Source: Syngnathus acus (lineage: Eukaryota; Chordata; Actinopteri; Syngnathiformes; Syngnathidae). From it: 64,000 nucleotides of DNA. Under the pieces are notes generated by a model that saw only the letters and a program-made list of their open reading frames with translations, did no database searches and had not been told where the DNA came from. Of this stretch, positions 1 through 11,900 are shown piece by piece (within the stretch, counting starts at the first letter, position 1; each line of letters begins with the position of its first letter). The translations under genes were made by a program, and so were the position numbers. Where the stretch lies: the NCBI RefSeq assembly GCF_901709675.1, contig NC_051103.1:3335501-3399500 (forward strand), read 5' to 3'.

Positions 1-514
1 TTACTATTCTAAGTCTTGATGAAAACTGCAAATCAAATGTTTCTGCCTGATGATTTATTCAAATAATCCAATTGACGTCACCAGCAAACTCATTTGCGAT
101 CCTGCTGGTTGTTAATTGTCTCGCATCATTCCAAAAATGTCCCTGAAGCAAAACTATGTTGAATTAGACATAAGGCCATCAGAAAGATGATACTATTGCA
201 AATGGCCATTTTGTGTGAGTTGCCAATAGCAACAGCTTTTGTCATAGCCGTTTTCCATCTGAGCCACACAAAATTGGTTATCAGCATCATCAGCAGTGTC
301 AAGCGAACACCTGGAGCCTCAAATATAAAGTAAAACCGAGAATAGTGACACTTGAACCCGAGCTGCTACAACATTTTGAAATGACAGAAAGTGGCTTTTT
401 GACAACACTACCCTTTTAGTTTCTTTATTCCAGCGCTTGAAGGAGAAATAAGTGACAGACAGAAGAAAGCACTCGGGAACATGCTGGGTCAGGTCAATAA
501 ATTCAATGAGAATT
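1..514. other. Left-edge flank, no gene seen
   Basis: No frame here has a recognisable product. A further minus-strand AATAAA at 59-54 could in principle be a distal poly(A) site for the neighbouring gene. Nothing else is supported. Confidence 0.5.
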
Positions 515-1801
515 TTTATTTCAGGTGTTTGACAATTGCCTCAAAAACACATCACTGAAAAGAATACAAATAAATAAAAGCAGACTGATCGCGATATACA
601 AACACACAATGTTTTTTTCTCCACTATTCAAAATAGAAGATACATCTTTACAACCTGTACAAATAAGACACTTATTGTTCATTGTACATTCAAATGTGTG
701 TTTTTTTATTTGTTTTTACATCACGTATTTGAACAAACACTCATTTTGTTGCCTTTTTGGGCTTATCTCGAATTTTAACGGCACAAAGAAACAAAAATTC
801 ATTTTAAACAGCCAGTTAACATTTAATCGAAGCAATTGACGATCAAATACGATGCTACAGCTAAGTAGGTGCCGCTAGGTCTTCTAAGCACATCACTTGC
901 TGCTGCTAGAAGCCATTATTATCATCACATCATCACGACATTGTGCTTTACTGTACACTGGCTGACCTACATGCTACATGTCGGCTCCACTATTACGTCT
1001 TCTCGGCCTTCGACGTTGGGTGCTAGCATTAGCTATAGCGTTTTTTTTTGCTACCGTTAGCTAAACTATGGATTCATTTGTCATGTCATCTAGAAAAAAA
1101 ACACGTGTTAGGAGAATGTATGTCAGCGGGAGTCGCGTCCGTTTGATTTAGCGAGGATCAAGGGAACAGTCCGTGCTGTTTTTTTTTGTTTTTTTTTTGC
1201 TTTGTGTTCACTGAGGTATGCCTGGAATGGGATTTGCTCACCATACAATGAAAGGGGCACCACCAAGAGAGCATACAGCAGGAAAAGCAATTTCAAATAC
1301 TATTTCCCCCCCACAAGGCTTCATCGTTCACATAGTGGCGATTTTTATGGATCCCAAACAATTGTGGATGGTTGTTATCCCAAACAGCAGGGGGGGGGGG
1401 GAGTGTTGACTTTTGATGCTTTTAGAAGTTGTCCACACAGGCATCATTTCTTCGCAATTTGAACAATTTTTCACAGAAGCTTTTGTCCCATCAATTTTCT
1501 ATCACCTTGTCATGCCTTCATATTTTATTTAGCTTGCTACACAATTGTAAACATTGCTGTGTCAAGTTTCAGGTTGAGGATCTGCATTTATTTAGAACTC
1601 TTGCATATCTCTACGTCAGTTCCCCTGACGTGAGGAGGCAACTTTGGGGTTAGGGTATCAATAAATTTGATGGCATATTGGTGATGTCATGTAATCCTTC
1701 TGCTAAACTACACTCGGTCCAAATCGGTTGTTATTCATCTGTCCTTGTCACCGACAGTCTCGCTCAAAGTGTTCCGTCAGGGATACGGCGGACATCGTCC
1801 A
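515..1801 (-). other. tmem100: Probable 3' UTR and downstream flank of the tmem100-like gene
   Basis: This AT-rich stretch lies directly downstream of the minus-strand stop codon at 1802-1804 and holds no credible coding frame. On the minus strand AATAAA occurs at 1592-1587, 1529-1524 and 520-515, so the 3' UTR could be about 0.2 kb or about 1.3 kb long; the sequence does not say which is used. Simple runs include a G tract near 1390-1401 and T tracts near 1040 and 1181-1200. The extent is inferred from the poly(A) signals only. Confidence 0.4.
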
Positions 1802-2248
1802 TCACAAAGTACCCAGATCAGTGGTGAAGAACCCCCCCTCCTTCTTTTTCCTCCTTCTCAATCTGTGGGCTCGCCAACAAACGGCAGCCACCAGCAGCAT
1901 CACGACACCGATGCAAAGCAACGCCACTGACACCACTTTGGTCTGGAGCAGATTGTTGAAAGTGAACGTCACACCCGTGCCCGCCATCCCGATAACCAGC
2001 GAGATCACCCCGAAAGGGAACACGCAGCGATACCAGGACTTTTCAGTGCCGCCCGTCGCTTGAGCCAGCCGCTCCAATGTCGGGTGAGACTCCGGAGGTT
2101 TGACGTCTGCTCCATCCACACTTGCGGAGCTGTTGAAATTCTGGTTTTCAGAGTCCTGGGGTAAGGTGTTTGCCTCGCTGCCGTGGCTGCAGTCCAGGTC
2201 TGGGTGAAGGACCGAGGCAGGGGGTTGGCGTCCGGAGGAGCAGCCCAT
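1802..2248 (-). CDS. tmem100: TMEM100-like two-pass membrane protein
   Basis: An intact 148-residue protein in one coding exon. Residues 1-62 are polar and probably cytosolic. The block ATGGTEKSWYRCVFPF at about 64-79 leads into a first hydrophobic segment (about 76-98); a short loop and a second hydrophobic segment (about 104-127) follow, then a very basic tail (RLRRRKKK). TMEM100 of mammals (134 residues) has the same layout and a closely similar ATGGTE-YRC-PF block; it is a small endothelial and neuronal membrane protein linked to BMP9/ALK1 signalling. The fit rests on remembered family features, so a sister family remains possible. The ATG at 2248 is chosen because an in-frame TGA lies 17 codons upstream and the context AAGATGG is strong. 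The N-terminal region is longer and quite different from the mammalian protein. It points the same way as sox9, about 28 kb downstream of it. Confidence 0.75.
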   Translation of the reverse strand: MGCSSGRQPPASVLHPDLDCSHGSEANTLPQDSENQNFNSSASVDGADVKPPESHPTLERLAQATGGTEKSWYRCVFPFGVISLVIGMAGTGVTFTFNNLLQTKVVSVALLCIGVVMLLVAAVCWRAHRLRRRKKKEGGFFTTDLGTL

Positions 2249-2398
2249 CTTGGAGCCAGCGTCCTTGGGGAACGATGCAGGAACGGGGGGATCCTCTCAG
2301 CGTGCGTTAGTGACTGATCGCTGCCGGAGCTCACAGCGCTACGACTGTCTGTGTCACTCTTGTTCCTGTTGTTGCCCTCGATACTTGCCGGCATGTGC

Positions 2399-2569
2399 CT
2401 GCAATTTGAATGAGCGGAGATTAAAATAAAAACACAAGGCTGAAAGATTTTTTTTCATGCTGGAAAGCATATTTGCATTAAAGTGGACTGAGCAGAAAAC
2501 AGTGAGGCGACGGAGTTATTTTTAGCTCCAAACACACATGCACAAAAGCCCCAAAGAGAATCCACTCAC
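2399..2569 (-). other. tmem100: 5' UTR intron of the tmem100-like gene
   Basis: On the minus strand a consensus donor GTGAGTGG begins at 2569 and a consensus acceptor TTGCAG ends at 2399. This gives a 171-bp intron wholly within the 5' UTR and places all coding sequence in the next exon. A non-coding first exon followed by one coding exon is the usual TMEM100 arrangement. The junctions are seen; their use is inferred. Confidence 0.5.
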
Positions 2570-2645
2570 CCGATTTCGTCACCATCCCTCAGTCCGTCAC
2601 GTCTTCATTGCAGCCTCGTAGCACGAGCTGCAGCGTGCGTGTGTG
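2570..2645 (-). other. tmem100: Putative non-coding exon 1 of the tmem100-like gene
   Basis: Bounded at its 3' end by the donor at 2569. The 5' end is placed about 30 bases downstream of the TATA-like box at 2682-2674. It contains no long frame. The start site is an estimate. Confidence 0.35.
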
Positions 2646-2673
2646 CGCATCAGTGTTGCCATTGTCCAGGAGT

Positions 2674-2682
2674 CTATATAAT
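2674..2682 (-). promoter_or_regulatory. TATA-like box of the tmem100-like gene
   Basis: Minus-strand ATTATATAG lies about 105 bases upstream of the predicted exon 1 donor, a reasonable place for a core promoter. The match to TATAWAAR is imperfect. Inferred from sequence and position only. Confidence 0.35.
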
Positions 2683-2699
2683 CACAGATGAGAAAGGGG

Positions 2700-3610
2700 A
2701 GGGGCTTATCGGAAACGGTAGACATTTTGCAGCCACCCGATAGGCTCGGAAAGCCGAGAGGTCTCGGGAAGGACGGCTTTGGGTGAAGTTAACAGCCGAG
2801 TGCTCTCATTCAGTGGTGCTGGTGCATTATTCAATTTGAACATGAGTGCTATGAGAAAGGGTAGCACACGCAGATGAAATAAAATAAAAAATAGACATTT
2901 ATTGCATTCAGACTGGAAAAAAAAGATAAAATAATGGGACAACCACAGAGACGGTGAAAAATAAATGTGGCAGTTAATTTGATCAACATTTCATTTGTGA
3001 TCATGTAAACAATATAAGCACTGGAAATGAATCTAAAATCAAACTTTTTTATTTTTTATTTTGGCAGTTTTGGTCCTCCCATCTTAATACCTCTTAAATA
3101 AGGCAAAGATGTTATTTCCGATTGATGTCGCTTTGATTAGCTGGGAAAAACCCTGCTGTGCTACTGCATCATTTTAACACCCATTCGATTGATCTCATTT
3201 GCAATATACTTACCCAACATAAGAACACACTCTGCTATTGCATTCCACCCCCCTCCTAATCTCCATTGTGTGCGTCATTCCCTGCATGACACCACTACCA
3301 ACCGCCATGTGTGACATTCCCAAATGCAATATGTGCCCATGTTTATCACGCCTCTCTCCTTGACGGTGAGACACATTAGGCAGCCTCCAGGCCTCCCCTG
3401 GGAGACAGTGGATGTGTGTTTTATTCCTCAGCGTGGGTGTAGATTCAACCTGACTTTCCTCTTATTGTGAAGCACAGGAAAAATATTCCCATGCCTAGGT
3501 TCTGTTTTATTTCCCGAGGTTTCGTTTTAACAGAGGCCTCAGAGGAGCATCTGCTTAGGATGAAGTGATTTTCTATAATGGCTTGATCGTCAAATATCTA
3601 CTACAAATAG
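2700..3610. other. Intergenic, no gene seen
   Basis: AT-rich non-coding sequence upstream of the tmem100-like promoter. No frame, repeat family or RNA gene is recognised. Confidence 0.5.
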
Positions 3611-3966
3611 TACATATAGGGCCTGATTTACCAACATCCTACACAGTGGGCATTTAATTATGTGTTTGCGCTAACAGCACCGTTGGTGCTTGTTGCGCAT
3701 AACTGACTAAGAATCGAAATAGCAGCTGCTAAATTCTCAACAGATGTTAACGATGATGGAGACGAAAGTGATGCAAACAACAGTTCATTTGACTGTACTC
3801 AATTACTAGAATTATTTGTTCTTTATAAAGATTTGTTGGAAAGATTCTTTCACCAAATCTAGGAATTTTTCCTTCAGTGATTATTTACTGAAGGATGGTG
3901 TATTCTTTCTTTGTTTATATCACATAGGCAACCACAACAATGAATGCCAATGGAAGATCTGCAAGG

Positions 3967-4133
3967 AGTTATGAGACGCGCCTCGCGTCAGCCAATCAGC
4001 TTCGTGAGCGTCTTACGTGACGTATAGCGTCAAGTAATGGCCGATGTCACGTAATACAAAGTCACCTAATGGCCGCCCAAATACCGGAAGTGTTAAAGAT
4101 CGCGGCAAAATATGATAAATACAAGAAAAATAC
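3967..4133 (+). repeat. Tandem duplication, copy 1 (promoter plus first exon of a relic)
   Basis: A unit of about 167 bp that recurs at 4161-4327 (period 194 bp) with roughly 85-90 % identity by eye. It contains a CCAAT box at 3992-3996, TACGTGACGT and TCACGTAA motifs (CRE/E-box like) and, at its 3' end, an ATG at 4069 opening a frame MAAQIPEVLKIAAKYDKYKK. The pairing of promoter motifs with a short N-terminal coding block suggests a duplicated first exon and promoter. Confidence 0.8.
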
Positions 4134-4160
4134 AGTTAGGAAAAATAGTAAGAAAAATAA

Positions 4161-4327
4161 AGTTATGAGATGCGCTTCGTGTCAGCCAATCAGCTTCATG
4201 AGCGTCTTACGTAACGCACAGAGTCACGTAATGGCCGATGTCACGTGATACAGTCACCTAATGGCCGACCAAATACCGAAAGTGTTAGAAATTGCGGCAA
4301 AATATGATAAATACAAGAAAAATACAA
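4161..4327 (+). repeat. Tandem duplication, copy 2
   Basis: Second copy of the 3967-4133 unit. Its CCAAT box is at 4186-4190 and it has a perfect TCACGTGA palindrome near 4242. The reading frame begins at ATG 4261. The 27 bp between copies are AT-rich and repeat the AAAAATA theme. Confidence 0.8.
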
Positions 4328-4740
4328 CACGTACGCGGGAGCAGGCTTGGAAAACTATCTTGGTATGTTCCCCCTTTTGTTTGTTTGTTTGTTGTTGTTG
4401 TTGTTGTTTACCGCCATTTTCTACATTGTCGTATTAGCATAGTGCTAGCCACTTAATGTTTAAACATTTGTTTTTGTCATCAGTTTTGCTGTAAAAATGT
4501 AAAAAAGTCTGCAGGAAACTTACTTGAAAGAAGGAACAGTGGAAGTGGAAGATGTCATTCCACTCCTGTCATTCCACTCACCTAAACTTGTGAAAGAATC
4601 TAATCAACCGGCTGTATTTATGTAGCTTTAAATATTTTCATTATGAAACATACAGGGAGCACCACAGGAGCAAGATGAAGTTTGAAAAGAAGGAATTGGA
4701 AGTGTTAGTGGAAGAGGCTGACAATGATAGAAAACCCTGA
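4261..4740 (+). pseudogene. Decayed Myb/SANT-like (Harbinger-type accessory?) coding relic
   Basis: Two coding-like blocks. The first (4261-4362) reads MADQIPKVLEIAAKYDKYKK... and continues to AWKTIL, where it meets a donor-like GTATGT. The second (4655-4740, after an acceptor-like CATACAG) contains the frame KMKFEKKELEVLVEEADNDR before a TGA. The second block resembles the helix of Myb/SANT-like domains found in the DNA-binding proteins of PIF/Harbinger transposons and their host-derived relatives. The two blocks do not join in frame across the candidate intron, and the second ends after about 22 codons, so the gene looks dead. The family call is by memory of the fold and is tentative. Confidence 0.35.
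4377..4409 (+). repeat. (TTTG)n/(TTG)n simple repeat
   Basis: A short tract of TTTG units runs into TTG units in the candidate intron of the relic. Confidence 0.85.
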
Positions 4741-5199
4741 GGTAAACCAGCTGCCACATAAAAGCCCAGATTTGTTTCATTTAACTCGGCCCAAGAGCAT
4801 GAAAATTTTGGAAAGCATACCCAAAAAACAGTTGTGAAAAAGGCCAGCACCAGCTGTCACTGTAGGTAAAATGTCCCAGATGCATGCAAATGGAAGGCTG
4901 GAAGGAGAGTTTTTTTTTTTCATAAAAAATTTGGAATGACTCCTTCAGAAGCTCCAGAATTGCAGCAGAATTTTTTTGTTCCGTTTTTTCTTCTCTGAAT
5001 GAGAAAAATAAATAGCCTAGTGGTGTCACTACCAGTTGTTTTTGGTTAATTACGCAATTGCATGCATTCACTATAATCCATGACAGCCACAAATTGGTCG
5101 GAAATGCCACCCATTGTGTTGAGACGAGGCTATTCATCACCGCAGTCATTCACCGCCGGTAATCGCGGTAACTGGGTGTAAACGGGAGTGTTGTTTATT

Positions 5200-8100
5200 G
5201 TCCTTCATAAAAGGTCGTGTTTTTAAGCCTCCCAAACTGTTTGCATCACAAGTGTTTGCCAGAGCCGGTGAATTATTAGAACCAATGAAGTTCATGTGAC
5301 ATTTTGCAGTACAAGTGGTCCAGTTATTAAAGATGATACATTCTGGATTTTTTTATAGATACTTGAGATTGCATTGTATGTTTCAGGTTTGGTGGCTGTG
5401 AGAAGAAAGAAGATCTAAAGTGATTGAGAATGGAGAAGGCGTTTTGTCAAGTGGCTTACATTGAAGATCCACATTGTCATGGCCACCTGGCAGCAACATC
5501 ACATGGCCACTGGTTGCTGTGGAGACCGAATGTTTTTATTTGGGGGGGTGAGTAAATGACAGCGTACAATTGAGATTTCGACAAAGGCTGATTCCGTTTT
5601 AGTTTCGTTGTTAAATATTTGTTTTCATTCATTTTTAAATCGTGCAGTGTTAATGCATTGTCCACTTTTAGCTCTCCCAGAGAATTTTTTTGGTTCCCAT
5701 GGCAGCTGGAATGACTCCATCCATTAAGTAAAACAAAGCATTTGGCTCATTAACCAAACGTAATGAGCTGAGAGACGTTCACTTTTCCAGAAGCGGGTTG
5801 CAAACTCAATGCTATAATACCACTAAAGTTGAAGCCACAGAAAATTAAACTATGATTGTTTTAATTAAAAACCCTTCAGAAGGTGCCAGCCCTTGAAACC
5901 TAGCAGCAAGCCGGCGAAGAATCACAGCACCAACCCACACTGCAAGTGAAGAGCACTAAAATCGGAGTTACTTTATCGCATTAGCTCTTTCGTTCTCTTG
6001 TAACCCACACACCCACCTGACGGAACAATGGTTCTTCTCACCGTTTTGTAAGGTTGAGTCCCTCCACCTCCACAATCCAAATCGGTCTAACACTTCTAAG
6101 GCGTAGGAAATGAAAAGGCAATTGTATGCACGACAAGGACAAGGAAGCCAATTAAGGATGAGAAGAATCACAAAATGGTGGCACTAAGAGAAAAAGCAAA
6201 GCTCTGTGACAAAATAAATGGTGAAAATAATGCCATCAGTCTTTGTCTGGAAGGTCAATTTTCTCTCTGACTATCACGATCTTTGACATTTACGTCATTA
6301 GTATTCTGCGCCAGAGCGGTAATCAAGTTATAGATTGGTTCTCCCGGCCATCTTTTGATTAAACTTATTGTTCCGTTACGCTTTATCTGCGGTTGAAGAT
6401 TTAGATGAGACGCTAACAAATTCAAGCGTGCATTGCTTGCGCGGTTTTATAAACATCGTTTGTCATCTTTCCGTGGATTTATTTTGACTCCAAATAAATA
6501 ATGTGGTCTTCAAATAAATTGTTATCACTTAAAAAAAGGCAGAGAGTGAACGTCCGAGGGTTAGGGACACGAAAGATGCTGTTAGCCGACCTCCGCCACG
6601 CATGCATGCACACACACTGACACAAACACACACTGACACACACACATTGGGGTTGTTGCCCGGACGCTGTTGCTCGCAAATGCTCTGAAAATAATTGGCT
6701 GCATTTTCTTTCCACAATTGTCTCTTTTTTTCTATTTTGGGCTTTTCGGGAAATACCACAGTAGGTTAGTTATGTAAATGAGCAGCTAATCGAGGCTTTG
6801 CTGTCACGATCGGATAGTATGAATGAGGCTCTTCTGAATTATAAATCATGGCCAAATCCATTCATGTTTATTTATTTTCTTCCACAGCCACCAGGAAGAT
6901 GTGCCGGCAGGTCCATTTGTATTAATGAGGCCCATTACCAACACGGTGACAGCATGCAAGCCTATCTTGGAATCATTCAATGGAGGAAGAGGCAGGTCAG
7001 ATGATGAGTCATACTCGCGGCGAGCTGTTTATTATAGACACATTGGATAACGGCGTGTGCTCGGATTTTTTTTGTTGCCAATTTGAACAGAAATAAACTC
7101 CTCGCAATGATGTCATGAAAATATGAACAGATGGCAGCAGCTATATTGTGAAACATTTTTGTCTCAAAATGATACTTTGTAAACAAATGAGCATTTTTAA
7201 CAACTGACTTTTATACGCAAGCAAATTGACTTTAATGAGCTTTACAAATCAGGCCAATGCAGAAAAAGGCTTGAAGAACATTCCATAGTCCAAGCACAGG
7301 ATGGCAGCAAAGCTCTGTCAAAATGAATAAGTAGCTCACGGTGCAACCATTTTACACAACATCGAGGACATAAAAACAAACCTGCCATCCTTGAGATGCT
7401 TTCCTTACCATCAGCGGGGAATTCGTTTTATTTGCAATGATGACAATTGGAGGCCACGCTATAAGATTTGTGATGTACAATATGTTCCTTCATTACTAAG
7501 AAAGGCTCTTTTCATGGTCGATAATATCAGACACAGGAAGCACATATATCAACTTGACTCCCTTCCCTAACCTTGTTTGCTTTCTACCGTTTGATATCTC
7601 CTGGTCTTCTTTCTCTTTTAAGATTGCCCAGGAGTTCCATCCAGCTGGTCATGCGGGGGGAGTGGAAAGATGGTTCCAATTGAAGAATGTAAGTAGTTAA
7701 CCCCTCTTCCTCTCAAAACAACAACACCACATGTGCGTGGAGGGGCATCTGAGAAAGTTGTATCGATAGGTGGAAAAAAAAAAATGCAATTGACCAAATG
7801 TAGTCTTTGGACTACCCGAAAGTGACGCTATGTCTCCAGCTTTATGGTGCTGTATATGTACTGTAAAAGTTATTCAACCAAACAATCAGGTGGAATACAT
7901 TCACATTTTCCAAATTAACAGACTTTTAAGGTGGGGGGGAAAAAAATGTACATTTTCACTTGGCATGTTGTGCATAATGTGACACAAGAGGGGGGCATCG
8001 GAAAACTACCGACCAGGTCCAAGTATTTCTGGTACACTTGTGGTTGGCACGTGTCGCAGGGAATTTTCTCTGGGAATAGTATCAGAAACTGACAAACCAG

Positions 8101-8670
8101 TCAGAATATTGTCTTTAAAAGGAAGTCGATTGGGCATCTGGTATCAAGGTAGTGACGTGAAGTGCACCCCAGTGGAGATTACGTGTTGGGGTTCCTCGCC
8201 AGGTCCTGAGGCAGAGCCCTCGGGCAGTGGAGCATGGAGGAAGGGGAGAGTCATCTACAGATGTGGCAGAGAGAGCTTCCAGATGACTTGTTGCTAAGGA
8301 GTGGACAGCAATACCATCAAAGTAGCAAAAGCATCTGGATGCAAGCTTGGGTCTTTTGGACTAGTATCTTCTGTCTCTGCACTTCCAGGCCAGCTGCGAG
8401 GACGAGTCTCTTCTGCTCTGAGGCCTTCCCGCTGCGACACACATCCGGAACACGGCACCTGAGGAAGTGTCCAGGAAGGTAATAGAGCAATCCAAATATC
8501 TCCTGAGGGGAGCTCATCCATGGGGTTAGCCCAGACACTTGTCAAAGGGACCTGCTTTAATCTCCAATCTGATCCTTTTGGGCAGATGTTGTGACCAAGT
8601 CAAACCAAAAACTTGTAAATTACCAAGTCAATTTACGAATAATACTGAAAAATCAATACTGAGTATTCAA
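5200..8670. other. Intergenic, no gene seen
   Basis: Non-coding. It holds a degenerate CA-rich tract at about 6606-6647 and short A and G runs. No frame matches a family I know. Confidence 0.5.
6606..6647. repeat. Imperfect CA microsatellite
   Basis: CACACA units interrupted by CTGACA. Frames read through it (VCVSVCVC-type) are artefacts of the repeat. Confidence 0.85.
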
Positions 8671-8680
8671 TGCAATAGAG

Positions 8681-8901
8681 CATTGGTATCAAACCCAAGG
8701 ATCGGGGGCCAGATATGGCTCACCTAATCACTTTATGTGGCCCACAAAGACAAATTGTGCATCTTCATGGGGTCAATACTAAAATTGTCTCCACTTTAAA
8801 AAAAAAAGAGAGAGTTTGCTAGCTATTTTTATTACATTCATATTTTTTAAATATTGGAACCATTTTTACTCTCTCTATAGAAGGTAAGTTTGACACTCCT
8901 G
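8681..8901. mobile_element. Short hAT-like non-autonomous element
   Basis: The ends form imperfect inverted repeats: the left end reads CATTGGTATCAAACCC and the right end is the complement of a CAGGAGTGTCAAACT-type terminus. The element is flanked by CAATAGAG (8673-8680) and CAATAGAA (8902-8909), an 8-bp target duplication matching at 7 of 8 positions, which is the hAT signature. Inside, GGGGGCCAGATATGGCTC and TATGTGGCCCACAAAG resemble the GGCCCGCGGGCCAGA and TGTGGCCC blocks common in vertebrate hAT MITEs. It has no coding capacity. Confidence 0.75.
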
Positions 8902-8909
8902 CAATAGAA

Positions 8910-11900
8910 CAAGACCAAGTAGGCTTGAATATATTGCTTATTATGTCCGTCTAATTTGAATGAAGCCCATCTGTTAAGCGTGACATTTTAATTTCAATCG
9001 AGGTAACATGAGTCAGGGAGGTGTTTGAGGTCATATCTCACCATGGAGGTTCCTCTTTTCGACTGAGCGCAGACTCATCTTTCTCTGATCTCTGTATACT
9101 TTGGCAAGACCAACAAAGCCCCCCCTGCCGGTACAGAGCAGATATTGTCTCTATTCTTGGGGATGAAAAGGGAGAACGCTATCACCCAGTGAGCATCCTG
9201 GAAACTTCAGCAAATGGTTTCGTCTTCCTCTTATTTCTCCACCTTTGAAGTATTCACTTCCTCCGGACAGCAAGTTGGATGCAAATTCGTTTGTCAATGG
9301 ATCCTTTCATTTATTATACAGAAAGTGTAGGGAGCAAATTTTAAATTTGGTTCAGATAAAAACACACTTTAGTACCTCGTTCTTATTGTTTCCTAGTCGA
9401 GCTTGCTGAATTAGCCAGGGGGGGGTTGCAGATGGGGTGAATGTACATTGTGTACACAAAGTGGTACCTGTGAGCGGAGGCAAAATGAAAATAAAGGTTT
9501 TATTGTGTAATCGAGTGACTGCTGCCAATACGGGGCAAAAATAGAAACATAATGTGATCCACCGGGGTTGCACAACTGCTTGTGGTTACGCCACTCGACA
9601 TATGTTATTAAGTTCGGCAGGGGTGTCGCAGCCAGACGGTGTCGATTGGTTTGACGTCAGAGTGCACCGAAATAAAAAAAAAAAAGCAAACAATTGACTT
9701 TTTCTCAAAGTCTGCAGGTTTGCTATCACGCGTCGAGTCTATCTTAGTGTTGGTCCTCGTTTGTGTGCGTGCATGTTTTGAGTACAATGTGGTTCCATTT
9801 AACCCTTTTTCTTCTGAGTGTGGCACCTTTTTTTTTTTTTTTTTACCGGAGAACTGCTGTAGTGAAATTCCACTTAACGCCACATTTCCTGTTCGCTCAG
9901 CTGCATCTGAGCAGCTGGAGGCAACTGGAATGACATACACACATATGTGCTCACAAACAGGCCTTACTGCTAGCATAATATCGTAAGCATTAAAAAAAAA
10001 AAAAGGCTAGTATGACAGATCTTTCAAATTGGTGCCATGACCCGGACTTATTTTTGAAGGAATGACGACTCCTGTCGTTTAACATTTGTTCTATTGTGTG
10101 CTGTAAATAAAACACAGAAATAGACTCAGCAGGATGATGCGTTTACTATAACAGCCTCCACGAAAAAAATGGTGTCGCCACCTCAGACACCTCATCCTGC
10201 CCTCAGCTTATTTTAGTGCCTGTTTTACACTTAAAATATCCTTCGCGGCTTACTCAAGCCTGGTACGACCTGGCGAGTATTGTTATGGTAGTTTTTTTTG
10301 TTGAAAATGATTAAACAACCGCATATTATTTTATCTGCTTATTTTTGAAAGTCTGTCAACTTCCTCTGTTACATAACAATGGGGCTAATTTATATAATAC
10401 GCCTCCACGGCGAATTTCTCCTCCCATGACCAGGCAAATCTCCAAAACAAATCGGTTGTGTTAAGTATCCTATTATCCTTGGGATATATTTCAATAAAAA
10501 GCATGTTATGAGACACTCGATACTATTTTTGCATTGTTAGCCACTTAATACATTTTTCAAAATATTGCCTATTATGTCCCATCTAATGGATAACGGCGCC
10601 CGCCTTTTTATAGGCGAATTAAACAGTGAAGCTGTCACATGCGTTTGTGAACTCATCCTTTAATAAATAATAATAAAAAAAAAAATGCCACTGGAGCAGG
10701 TGAGCATATTAAAAAGACACTACAATGACTAATGGACGTAATATTGCATTTGACTTCCTCCGATTTTAATTACTAACGCATTGAACCCGAATGAGTGTGT
10801 AGATTTCACTGACAGATTAATAGCGGAGGAGGAAACCAGCGTGACTCATAGCCACCACCACCAGCCTGCATCTCACACACTAATAACTCCACTCTGGAGG
10901 ACCTCACGAGTCACTGGCTCACCCCACGCACGCCACTGCGATGCCCGCGGGGACTTCTTGTTATATTATTTCAATACAGAACTTCTTTATTCCGTGACCT
11001 CTTCAAATGTAGCGACAATGAAAAAGTCTGTGCAGCAGTAATAGACGTGGATGTTCCCTGAGAACTCCAATATTCCCACGGGAACTTAAAAAAAAAAAAA
11101 AATTCACAGTTGAAATTAATGATTTACTATGGCTCCATATTAGTAATCTGAAAACTCAATTCTGTGTGAGTCATTTTGTATATTAGTGCATTTGGATTTA
11201 AAAAAAAAATATAATGTTTGTGTGCTGGTAAAAGTCACGCCATGCCGGGGTCACTTGTCACTTGTGTATTTGCTGGATGTGGGAAGGTGCCAGTGGAAAA
11301 AGCCCTCACTCTTTTAAGGCAACTGCTTATTTCCCAGCACCTCACACTGGTCTTTTCCTCTCCCTACTTTGGCATAAGGCTGAGGAAAACCCTTAGAGTG
11401 TGTGTACGCATGTGCGTGTGCGTGTGTGTACGCCCTCGCACCTCGTCACTTCTGATGCTGCAGTGGGAAGCCGAAGCTGCCAGGAGAACCCCAGACTGGC
11501 AGGCGTACCGAACGCCTACGCACACACTCACACATGCTTTTAACACACACGTGAGCCTCACACACACACATATATTTAAATACATAACACACAAGTCGTC
11601 CCCCTACACACCATGTACCAGCTTTTCCATAACTTTACTGCGTTTTCTCTAACAAGTCAAACTTGTTCTCTGCAATTATACTAGAGGTCAACTCAGAGGT
11701 GACGCTATTCTACACATGCAAACAAATTTATAATTGTGCATATGATAGCAAGGGAAAAGCTATCATATAGGAAAGGGAAAGTTCTCGTGGTTAGCTTGGA
11801 GGAGATTTGAGCAGAAGCTTCCTTTTTTTTTTTTTTTTTCCAGAGTTGTATGTTGTGGACAGTTTACATAGAGGTGCTTGTGTATGTGGACTGTAACAGG

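Noticed and set aside
2005-2394. 129-codon minus-strand frame overlapping the tmem100-like gene
   Set aside because: It starts at an ATG in the leader, is in another frame, and has no hydrophobic or known domain; the frame at 2248 encodes the conserved two-pass protein.
4781-5149. 122-codon minus-strand frame as a membrane protein
   Set aside because: Hydrophobicity stems from T-rich DNA and it lies antisense to the transposon-like relic.
11218-11652. 144-codon frame with CVCVCV repeats
   Set aside because: Produced by the GT microsatellite; no conserved sequence outside it.
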